Shown here: positions 44,896-52,160 of the stretch, one piece after another
How positions within the stretch are numbered: position 1 is the stretch's first letter
Layout of the letters: every line of letters begins with the position of its first letter
Assembly (NCBI GenBank): GCA_017305715.1
Contig: JAFKKG010000029.1
Location: 1-64,000 of the forward strand
Source: Hyphomicrobiales bacterium
GTDB lineage: Bacteria > Pseudomonadota > Alphaproteobacteria > Rhizobiales > Xanthobacteraceae
Direction of reading: 5' to 3'
DNA length: 64,000 nt
Made by a program: the position numbers and the translations under genes
Notes under the pieces: model-generated
What the model saw: only the letters and a program-made list of their open reading frames with translations
What the model was told of the DNA's origin: nothing
Databases searched by the model: none

Positions 44896-44908
44896 TAGTA
44901 ATTACTGA
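44896..44908. promoter_or_regulatory. LysR-type T-N11-A site with perfect palindrome
   Basis: TAGTAATTACTGA fits T-N11-A and contains the perfect 10-bp palindrome AGTAATTACT (44897-44906). It lies 35 bp before the LysR start and 83 bp before the Bug gene on the other strand, where a LysR regulator should bind. Confidence 0.55.
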
Positions 44909-44942
44909 TTACAGCGATAGCGAAGCATGATATCTGGACGGC

Positions 44943-45866
44943 ATGGACCTCATCTCCCTTCGTTACTTCGTCGAGATCATCCGCCACCGCAGCCTTTCAA
45001 GGGCGGCGATATCGCTCGGCATCGTTCAGCCCGCGCTCACCCGGCGTGTCAAGTTGCTGGAAGAACAGCTGGGCGTGGAGTTGTTGACGCGGCACCGGCG
45101 CGGGGTTGAGGCGACGGAAGCCGGTCTTCTCGTCCTCGAACGGGCGGAGCTCATGCTCCGCATGGCGCAGCAGCTGGAAACTGAGGTTCGCTCACAGGGG
45201 GCCGAACCGGCCGGACCGGTGGGATTTGCCTTTCCCCCATCCGTGGGCATCCTGTTCGTCGGAAAAATACTGTCGGCGTGTGCCGCGCGCTATCCACGCA
45301 TCAAGCTATACCTGCACGAGGACTTCTCTCCGGCCGTTCGCGACGGCCTGTTGTCTGGCCGCATTGACATCGGCATCATGACTTCAGAACTTGGACATCC
45401 CGATCTCATCAGCAAGCCATTGTTCAAGGAAGCGATGTGGCTGATTGCGAGACCTCAGGACTGGCCCTTCAAATCGCGTCGCATCAAGCCGGGCAATCTC
45501 GACGATATCCCGCTTGTGCTCGGCAGCTTTACGCGGGAGATGCTGGAGCGGCTGCAGACGCGATCGGCGTTTCGCCCTCGCGTTGTTGCGGAACTCGATT
45601 CCTACACCCTCGTGATCGAATCGATTCGCGCCGGCGCCGGGTTTGCCGTCGTTCCGTCCTCCGCGGTCGATCGCCAGTTGAAGGAGAAGGAATTCGTCGG
45701 TGCACCGATCGAGGGTTTCGAAGTCACGCGAACCCTGTTTCGTCATCGCGATCGGCCGCCGACCAGGGCAAGCCTTGTCTTGACGGACCTGATCACCGAA
45801 CAGGTCTCCCGCGTGGTTTCCGCGCATCCGGACCGGTTTCGTCGGTTCGTTTCCCCGTCAAAGTAA
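44943..45866 (+). CDS. LysR-family transcriptional regulator
   Basis: 307 residues. The N-terminal winged helix-turn-helix is classic (LRYFVEIIRHRSLSRAAISL, LTRRVKLLEEQLGVELLTRH). The effector domain from about residue 90 starts GPVGFAFPPSVGILFVGKIL. Divergent from the Bug/CocE-hydrolase pair and therefore its probable activator. Confidence 0.9.
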   Translation: MDLISLRYFVEIIRHRSLSRAAISLGIVQPALTRRVKLLEEQLGVELLTRHRRGVEATEAGLLVLERAELMLRMAQQLETEVRSQGAEPAGPVGFAFPPSVGILFVGKILSACAARYPRIKLYLHEDFSPAVRDGLLSGRIDIGIMTSELGHPDLISKPLFKEAMWLIARPQDWPFKSRRIKPGNLDDIPLVLGSFTREMLERLQTRSAFRPRVVAELDSYTLVIESIRAGAGFAVVPSSAVDRQLKEKEFVGAPIEGFEVTRTLFRHRDRPPTRASLVLTDLITEQVSRVVSAHPDRFRRFVSPSK

Positions 45867-45971
45867 GGTGCCGGGAAGCGCACCATCAAATTTCGGCCGC
45901 TCCATTGACGCCGCCGGGCGGAGACACGACATATCCTTGCCTCGATCCAGGTCCCGGCCCAGGAAGCAAAT

Positions 45972-47165
45972 ATGAACGCGCCGCCAAACATCGAACCCGT
46001 CACCGCGCCCGGCGACGTCGTGCACTGGCTGACCAACGGCACCCGCGATGAGCGTTTCATCGACAATATTTTCGCTGAAATGAGCATCCGGCTCCAGCAG
46101 GCGGGCATTCCGCTCAAGCGCGCAACGCTTCATGTCCTGATCCACCATCCGCAATGGCTCGGCGCCCGGATCATGTGGGAAGACGGGATGCGCGAGGCCG
46201 TGGTGGAGAGGGTAGACTACGATGTCCGGGAGCGGTCCGAATATATCGGCAGTCCCGCCAACGAAATCCATGACGGCGCCGCCGAGGTGCGCGAGAATCT
46301 GGCGCGCGATTCCACGCTGGGGCGCCAGCACGCCGTCTATGACGAGATGCGGGCGAAAGGCCTGACCGACTATGTAGCCTGGCCGCTGTACCATACGCTC
46401 GGCAAGCGCCATATCGTGACGTTTGCAACCGACCGATCCGGCGGTTTCGACGATGCCCATATCGCCGCCCTGCAAAAACTGCTGCCGGTGTTGGCGCTGG
46501 TCAGCGAAATCCGGATCAAGAATCGCCTGGCGCGCACGCTGCTGGAAACCTATGTGGGCTCGCACGCCGGCGATCTCATCCTGGCCGGCGCCACCAGGCG
46601 CGGCAGCGGCACGACGGTGCGCGCCGCCATCATGATCTGCGACCTGCGCGATTTCACCAAGATCTCCGACAATTGGCCGCGCGACGACGTCATCGAACTA
46701 TTGAACGGCTATTTCGACGCGATGTCGGAGCCGATTGCCCGGCATGGCGGCGAAATACTGAAATTCATCGGCGACGGTCTGCTCGCCATCTTTCCGCTCA
46801 GCGAGCCCAAAGCCTGCGCCAATCTGCTGCATGCCGTGACGGAGGCCCGTCAGGCCATGGCGGCGCTGAACGAGGAGAACGGCAAAACCGGTCGCGCGCC
46901 GCTGAACTACGGCATCGGTGTCCATGTCGGCGACGTCATGTACGGCAATATCGGCTCGCGCAGCCGGCTCGATTTCACCGTGATCGGCCCGGCGGTCAAC
47001 ATGGCTTCGCGCCTCGAAGCCCTCACCAAGCAATTGGGCAAACCGGTGTTGCTGTCGCGCGCATTCGCCGAAATCGTCGAAGGCGAGTTCGAACTCGAAC
47101 GCGTCGGCGAATATCCGGTGCGCGGCTTCAACGACCCGATCGAGCTGTTCGCCTACCACGGCTGA
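45972..47165 (+). CDS. Class III adenylate/guanylate cyclase
   Basis: 397 residues. The C-terminal catalytic domain (about 205-395) has the metal aspartates in MICDLRDFTKIS and FIGDGLLAIF, and the purine/transition-state region DFTVIGPAVNMASRLEAL with Asn and Arg. The N-terminal 200 residues are soluble and sensor-like but not assigned. SD AGGA lies before ATG 45972. Rhizobia carry many such cyclases. The gene stands alone between two catabolic modules. Confidence 0.88.
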   Translation: MNAPPNIEPVTAPGDVVHWLTNGTRDERFIDNIFAEMSIRLQQAGIPLKRATLHVLIHHPQWLGARIMWEDGMREAVVERVDYDVRERSEYIGSPANEIHDGAAEVRENLARDSTLGRQHAVYDEMRAKGLTDYVAWPLYHTLGKRHIVTFATDRSGGFDDAHIAALQKLLPVLALVSEIRIKNRLARTLLETYVGSHAGDLILAGATRRGSGTTVRAAIMICDLRDFTKISDNWPRDDVIELLNGYFDAMSEPIARHGGEILKFIGDGLLAIFPLSEPKACANLLHAVTEARQAMAALNEENGKTGRAPLNYGIGVHVGDVMYGNIGSRSRLDFTVIGPAVNMASRLEALTKQLGKPVLLSRAFAEIVEGEFELERVGEYPVRGFNDPIELFAYHG

Positions 47166-47207
47166 ATGCCGCACGCGTGAGCGCGCGGACACGCTTCGCC
47201 GCGAATC

Positions 47208-48206
47208 TCAGCCGAACTTGATTCCGGTTTCCTCGATCGTGCGCCGCCACACTTCGCGGTCGCCGACGAACCATGCATTGTAATCGGCGGCGCGGCGCCA
47301 TTTCGGAACCTCCGCGGCCAATTCGTCGAGCTTGGCGATGATGGCCGGGTCGCTGGTGACGGCGTCGAACTCCGTCCGCAGCCTGGCGACGATCGGATCG
47401 GGCGTGCCGCGCGGAACGAGCGCGGCGTAGCCGCCGCTGGCGGTAAAGCCGGGGAAGCCCGATTCAATGAACGTCGGAACATCGGGCAGTTGCGGTCGCC
47501 GCGCCGGGCTGGTGATCGCAAGCGGCACCATCGTGCCGGCCGCAAAATACTGGATCAGGCCCGGATCGAGCACGGAAACGCCGACATCCACGGTGTCGCC
47601 GAGCAGCGCGGTCAGCGTGCCTCCGGACTGGAATGGGATGTTCTGACCCTCGACCTTCGCCAGCTTCAAGAGCCGCTCCCAGGTCAGGTGCAACTGGCTG
47701 CCGATGCCGCCATTGGCGAAGCGAACCGCGCCGGGCTCCGCGCGCATCTTGGCCAGAAGCTCGGCCAGCGTCGCGACGCCGAGGCCCTTGCGGGTGAACA
47801 GCACGAAACTGCAATCCGAAAAGCAGCCGATCGGCGTGAAGTCTTCGAAGGAATATTGGATGTTCTTGTAGAGGAACGGGTTGCAGGCGAACAGGCTGCC
47901 CGCCGCCCATAAAATCGTGTAGCCGTCCGCCGGTGCGCGTGCGGCCTGGGCCGCGCCGATCGTGCCGCCGGCCCCGCCGCGGTTCTCGACGACGAGCCGC
48001 TGCCCGAGCCGCGCGCTCATCGGCTCGGCGAAAATCCGCGCATGCAGATCGGGCGCGGTGCCGGTCGCCGGGTAAGGCACCAGCAATTTGACGTAGCGCT
48101 TCGGGTAGGCTTCATCGCTCGCCCACGCGCCTTCGCCGGCCGGCAGCGCCGTTGTTGCGGCGCCTGCCGCCAGAGCACCCAAAAATTCGCGTCGAGAGAT
48201 ACCCAT
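47208..48206 (-). CDS. Bug/TctC-family periplasmic solute-binding protein (Tat signal)
   Basis: 332 residues. Twin-arginine signal SRREFLGALAAGAATTALPA, then Bug landmarks (VENRGGAGGTIGAAQAARAP; ADGYTILWAAGSLFACNPFL). The SD AGGAGG lies within the end of the hydrolase gene upstream. Third gene of an operon with a FAD monooxygenase and an alpha/beta hydrolase, so the ligand is probably an aromatic or ester precursor. Confidence 0.88.
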   Translation of the reverse strand: MGISRREFLGALAAGAATTALPAGEGAWASDEAYPKRYVKLLVPYPATGTAPDLHARIFAEPMSARLGQRLVVENRGGAGGTIGAAQAARAPADGYTILWAAGSLFACNPFLYKNIQYSFEDFTPIGCFSDCSFVLFTRKGLGVATLAELLAKMRAEPGAVRFANGGIGSQLHLTWERLLKLAKVEGQNIPFQSGGTLTALLGDTVDVGVSVLDPGLIQYFAAGTMVPLAITSPARRPQLPDVPTFIESGFPGFTASGGYAALVPRGTPDPIVARLRTEFDAVTSDPAIIAKLDELAAEVPKWRRAADYNAWFVGDREVWRRTIEETGIKFG

Positions 48207-48212
48207 CTGCCG

Positions 48213-48992
48213 CTACCTCCTTGCGCTGAAAAACCCTTCAATGATCTGCGCGGTCGCTTCCGGCGCCTGCACGCTGCCGACATGGCCGACGCCTTCGAGC
48301 GCGTGCCGTTCGGCGCCTGGAATTTCGTCTGCGATCGACAGGCTGTGCGCGGGCGGGATCAAGCCGTCCTCGGCGCCGACCAGAACCAGCGTCGGGCTGG
48401 TGATCGCGGAGATGTCGAGATCGTAGCGGCGGCGGAGCAGGCCGGCGCGCCTTGCAGCCTGTTCCGGGGAGCGCGGGCTGCGCAGCGATGCGAACAGGCC
48501 GGGATGCTCCCTCAGATGCGCGGCCGGAAAGAAATGCGCGGCCAGCGCATCGGCATTGGCGACCGGGTCGGCGCGCAGCGTGGCGAGCCGCGCGGCCCTT
48601 TCGGGCGCAAAATCGGTCATCACCTGGCCGGCGCGGATGGCGCTGGAAAGGATCAGGCGGTCGACGCGATCGGGGTGGCGCACCGCAAGCTGCTGCGCGA
48701 TGACGCTGCCGAGCGAGGTGCCGAACACATGCGCGCGGGAAAGGCCGAGCGCTGCGATGAACCCGGCCGCGTCATCGGCGAGTTGCTCGATCTGGTATTC
48801 ATCCGTGCCGTTGCGTGTGCGGCCGGAATCGCGCTGGTCGTAGGCGAGGCAGCGCCAACGTGTCGAAAGCCGTGGGACCAGGCGGTCGAACATCGTGTTG
48901 TCCGCCTCGGCGCCATGGATCAGCACGATGGCAGGGCCCGCGCCGTGCTCGGCATAGAACGTCTCGATTCCATCGTGGGCGATATCTGGCAT
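48213..48992 (-). CDS. Alpha/beta-fold hydrolase
   Basis: 259 residues. Nucleophile serine in FGTSLGSVIAQQ, acid in GAEDGLIPPAHS, histidine in LEGVGHVG, and the oxyanion region VLIHGAEADNTMFD. Similar in plan to 3-oxoadipate enol-lactonase and ring-cleavage hydrolases. Its ATG shares one base with the stop of the upstream monooxygenase gene, so they are co-translated. Confidence 0.87.
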   Translation of the reverse strand: MPDIAHDGIETFYAEHGAGPAIVLIHGAEADNTMFDRLVPRLSTRWRCLAYDQRDSGRTRNGTDEYQIEQLADDAAGFIAALGLSRAHVFGTSLGSVIAQQLAVRHPDRVDRLILSSAIRAGQVMTDFAPERAARLATLRADPVANADALAAHFFPAAHLREHPGLFASLRSPRSPEQAARRAGLLRRRYDLDISAITSPTLVLVGAEDGLIPPAHSLSIADEIPGAERHALEGVGHVGSVQAPEATAQIIEGFFSARR

Positions 48993-50590
48993 CAGGCGAA
49001 CAATCCCTGGATGGCTTTTTGCAAATGCCGTTCCGGATCAGCCGGCAGGTATGGGCAACGCCACGCGACATGTCCGTCGGGCCGCACCAGCACCGCGCCG
49101 CGCGGTCCCATATGCAGGCCGGCGTCGCGGCCGTCGCGCGGCAGCTGCCGCAGCGCCAGCGGCGTCCGGCCGCGCTGCGCGACATTGCGTCCGGCTTCCA
49201 TCCATTCCTGCCCGGCCGTCCCGGCGACCAGCGTCAGTTCGGTATCGAACCAGTCGAGCGTCGATTTCTGCCGTGACGGATCGAGCCAGATGTGCGGAAA
49301 GCGACCACCGGGCCGGTCGCTCGGCGTGTAGACGCGCGGCTGGACCGGCGTCGGCGCCGTGCCGTCCGGCAGCAGGGCGCCGTCTTCGTAACGGAATCCG
49401 AGCGATTGGCCGATGCTGTGCAGATGGTTGTCGAAATCCTCCATCCAGAACGCGATCCAGTCCTGGTCGCCGGATCGCAGCGCCTTCTCCATGGTCTCGA
49501 TGCGAATGCGATTGCCGAGGCTGAAATCGGCATTCGATTGCGCGACCGGCCGCCGTTCGGCGTCGTAGCTGTCGAGCAGCCGCGCATCGGCCTGGCCGCG
49601 CAGCACGAAGGCCAGCTTCCAGGCGAGGTTATGGGCATCCTGCACCCCGGAGTTCAGGCCGTAGCCGCCGGTCGGTGGAAAGCGGTGTGCGGCGTCGCCG
49701 ACCAGGAAGACGCGGTTCTTGCGAAAATTCTCGGCGACCTGCCGGCTCATCCGCCACACCGAACGGCTGATCATCTTGATCGGGAGATCGGGAATGCCGG
49801 TCTGCTTGCGAATGCGCTCGATGGTGGGGCCTTCCTCGGGCAGTTCGCGGCGCTCGTCGTTCGGGCCGCCGATCTGGGTCAGGCTGAGCCAGCGGTCGCG
49901 GCCGTTGGTGTTGAGGATGGTGCTCGCGGGAATGCCGGGCTCATCCAGGAAGACGCGGCAACCGGCGATGTCACGCGCCCGCGCGACATGCGACATGTCG
50001 CCGTGCCAGTAATCGTTCGACATCACGGCGAGGCAGGCCGGGCCGATCATCGATAGTCCGACGTCGCGCCGCATCTGGCTCGCCGCGCCGTCGGCGGCGA
50101 TCAGATAGCTTGCGCGCCAGCGCTTCTCTTCGCCGGTCGCGACGTTGCGGGTGCGGATAAAGACGTGATCGCTGGCTTCCTCGAGGTCGAAGGCCTCGGT
50201 GCCGTAGAGCACGGTGGTGGTCGCGGAACCCTCGATCTTGCGAAAGATCTCCTCCTCGACGACGTCCTGCGAGACCATGCTCTTCCAGCTCGGGCTGTGC
50301 CCGAGGTTCGGCTCCGGCGTGGTCCGCCCCAATTCTTCGCCCGCAAAGGTTTTCGCGCAGACCCAGACGTCGGCGTGCGGCGGCAGGCCGCGCTCGCGGA
50401 TCGGCTCCTCGACGCCCCATTGCCGGAACAGCTCCATGCTGCGGACGAAGCAGCCGCGGGATTTCGGATGGGTCGTGGTGCCCTCGCTGCGCTCGGCGAC
50501 GACGCAGGGAATGCCGAAGCGATGCAGCAGCAAGCCCATGGCAAGGCCCACAGGCCCGCCGCCAACGATGAATACCGATGTCTCGTTCAT
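48992..50590 (-). CDS. FAD-dependent aromatic monooxygenase (PheA/MhpA family)
   Basis: 532 residues. FAD motif VFIVGGGPVGLAMGLLLHRF at the N-terminus, the DG-type region LIAADGAASQMRRDVG, and VFLVGDAAHRFPPTGGYGLN. A C-terminal thioredoxin-like domain follows (about 410-530). ATG 50590 with GGAGG upstream is chosen over the frame opening at 50641. First gene of the monooxygenase-hydrolase-Bug operon; hydroxylation then hydrolytic cleavage of an aromatic acid is the natural reading. Confidence 0.88.
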   Translation of the reverse strand: MNETSVFIVGGGPVGLAMGLLLHRFGIPCVVAERSEGTTTHPKSRGCFVRSMELFRQWGVEEPIRERGLPPHADVWVCAKTFAGEELGRTTPEPNLGHSPSWKSMVSQDVVEEEIFRKIEGSATTTVLYGTEAFDLEEASDHVFIRTRNVATGEEKRWRASYLIAADGAASQMRRDVGLSMIGPACLAVMSNDYWHGDMSHVARARDIAGCRVFLDEPGIPASTILNTNGRDRWLSLTQIGGPNDERRELPEEGPTIERIRKQTGIPDLPIKMISRSVWRMSRQVAENFRKNRVFLVGDAAHRFPPTGGYGLNSGVQDAHNLAWKLAFVLRGQADARLLDSYDAERRPVAQSNADFSLGNRIRIETMEKALRSGDQDWIAFWMEDFDNHLHSIGQSLGFRYEDGALLPDGTAPTPVQPRVYTPSDRPGGRFPHIWLDPSRQKSTLDWFDTELTLVAGTAGQEWMEAGRNVAQRGRTPLALRQLPRDGRDAGLHMGPRGAVLVRPDGHVAWRCPYLPADPERHLQKAIQGLFA

Positions 50591-50633
50591 GCCGCCTCCG
50601 CTCACTGTCGATGCATCGTGCGCGTCTTGAACG

Positions 50634-50681
50634 CATCTCACAAATAGAATAAAGACATCCGCTCGATCACATTGTGAGATG
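50634..50681. promoter_or_regulatory. 10-bp inverted repeat and nested palindrome in the LysR/monooxygenase promoter
   Basis: CATCTCACAA (50634-50643) and TTGTGAGATG (50672-50681) are perfect inverted repeats with centres 38 bp apart. The right arm overlaps the palindrome TCACA-T-TGTGA (50667-50677). They fill the 95-bp divergent promoter; the right copy ends four bases before the LysR ATG. Two half-sites at this spacing suit a tetrameric LysR regulator. Confidence 0.6.
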
Positions 50682-50685
50682 GCCG

Positions 50686-51675
50686 ATGGACCTGCGGCAG
50701 CTGCGCTATTTCAAGGCGGTTGCGGATTGCGGCGGCTTCAGCGCCGCGGCCGCGGTGCTGCGCATCGCGCAATCGGCGCTGTCGCGCCAGGTGGCCCTGC
50801 TCGAGGCGGAATGCGGCGGCGCGTTGTTCGAACGCGGCGTGCATGGCGTCGCACTGACGCCGTCAGGCCGCGTGCTGTTGCAGCGCGCGTCCTTTTTGAT
50901 GCAGCAGGTCGAGGAGGCGCGCAGCGAGGTTCAGGCCGAGAACGCCAATCCCCGCGGCACCGTCCGGCTCGGTTCGACACCGAGCGTCGGTGAATTGCTG
51001 TATCAGCCGCTCACCGCCCGCTTCCTGGTTCGCTTTCCGCGGGTGCGGCTGCAACTGATCGAGGCGATCACCCCGGATCCGTTGACCAGCCTGATGAATG
51101 GCGAGCTCGATCTGGCGATCGTGGCGCGGCCCGCCTCGACCGATGGCGTCCTTTTCACACCGCTGTTCCACGAGCAGTTCTGCGTGTTCGGTCCGGCCGG
51201 CGCGCGCGAACTGCCGTCGGGAGAGGTGCATGTCGAGGCGCTCTTGGGATTGCCGCTGGTGGTGCCGATCGGAATACCGTGGCTGCCGCGGCTGCAAACC
51301 TTGCTCGGCGAGCGCGTTCACAAATTGTGGCCGCGCGTCGAGGTCGTCAGCATGAACTGCATGAAACAGATGGTGCGCGGCGGGATCGGCTTCGGCGTGG
51401 TGCCGAACTGGACCATCCGCCATGAAATCGCCGCGGGTGAATTCGGCGCGGCGAACTTGCGTGGATTGCGTGGCCATCGTGGCCTCGCCATGCCGACCGG
51501 CCGGCCCGTCAGCCGTATCGCCCAGAGCCTCGCGGAAGCCGTGCAGGAGGAGGTCGATGCCATGGTGAAAGCGGGTATTCTCGCAGCTACGGTTGAAAGA
51601 CCCCCGCAGGCCCGTCCATCGCCTCGGCCGCGTCAAAAGCCAGCTCGACCGCTACGCCGTTCGGGTCCTTCATGA
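50686..51675 (+). CDS. LysR-family transcriptional regulator
   Basis: 329 residues from ATG 50686 (MDLRQLRYFKAVADCGGFSA), the usual LysR opening; GTG 50674 would lie inside the operator. The helix-turn-helix is followed by an effector domain from about residue 90 (GTVRLGSTPSVGELLYQPLT). The C-terminus has an unusual basic Pro/Arg-rich tail (RPPQARPSPRPRQKPARPLR). Divergent from the monooxygenase operon, which it likely controls. Its 3' end overlaps the convergent VOC gene by 89 bp. Confidence 0.88.
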   Translation: MDLRQLRYFKAVADCGGFSAAAAVLRIAQSALSRQVALLEAECGGALFERGVHGVALTPSGRVLLQRASFLMQQVEEARSEVQAENANPRGTVRLGSTPSVGELLYQPLTARFLVRFPRVRLQLIEAITPDPLTSLMNGELDLAIVARPASTDGVLFTPLFHEQFCVFGPAGARELPSGEVHVEALLGLPLVVPIGIPWLPRLQTLLGERVHKLWPRVEVVSMNCMKQMVRGGIGFGVVPNWTIRHEIAAGEFGAANLRGLRGHRGLAMPTGRPVSRIAQSLAEAVQEEVDAMVKAGILAATVERPPQARPSPRPRQKPARPLRRSGPS

Positions 51676-52015
51676 ACACCTGCCGCTGGTTGGCGCCGGG
51701 CACGTCGCGGATTTCATGCGCGATCCCGGCGCGGCGCACGCGATCGAGCAGGCTCGCATAGCCGGACGCCATGAAGCCGACATGGTTGACCCGCCCCGAG
51801 CCGGCGGCGCCGGCCTTTTCGTCGGTCATGCCGATGATGTGGACCACGGCCTTTTCGCCGAGATAGAGCCAGGCGCCCGGAAACGGAAAATCGGGGCGGA
51901 ATCCGCGCCTCAACCCGACGATGTTCTCGAAGAAGGTGCAGGTTTCTTCGACCACGGGGGTCTGGATGTTGATGTGGTCGAGGCCTGCGATTTCGACCGT
52001 CTTCGATTGCGGCAT
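51587..52015 (-). CDS. VOC-superfamily (glyoxalase/dioxygenase-fold) protein
   Basis: 142 residues: two beta-alpha-beta-beta-beta units (AGLDHINIQTPVVEETCTFF; GRVNHVGFMASGYASLLDRV), with candidate metal ligands in the first DHINI histidine, the NHVGF histidine and the C-terminal glutamate of VAVELAFD. ATG 52015 with GGAGCC upstream; the frame open to 52078 is less likely. Lyase, isomerase or extradiol-type dioxygenase activity cannot be told apart. Convergent with LysR. Confidence 0.82.
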   Translation of the reverse strand: MPQSKTVEIAGLDHINIQTPVVEETCTFFENIVGLRRGFRPDFPFPGAWLYLGEKAVVHIIGMTDEKAGAAGSGRVNHVGFMASGYASLLDRVRRAGIAHEIRDVPGANQRQVFMKDPNGVAVELAFDAAEAMDGPAGVFQP

Positions 52016-52160
52016 CTTGGCTCCTGGCGTGGTAATTATGCTGGAGACAATCTCGCCGTGACGGTTGCAAAAGGCCAATACAGTCTCAAGATGCGCGCGA
52101 TCACCAAACGAGATGATTTCACCCGAAATATCTCCGGTGCTTCGGCGAGGAGGTGAGCGG

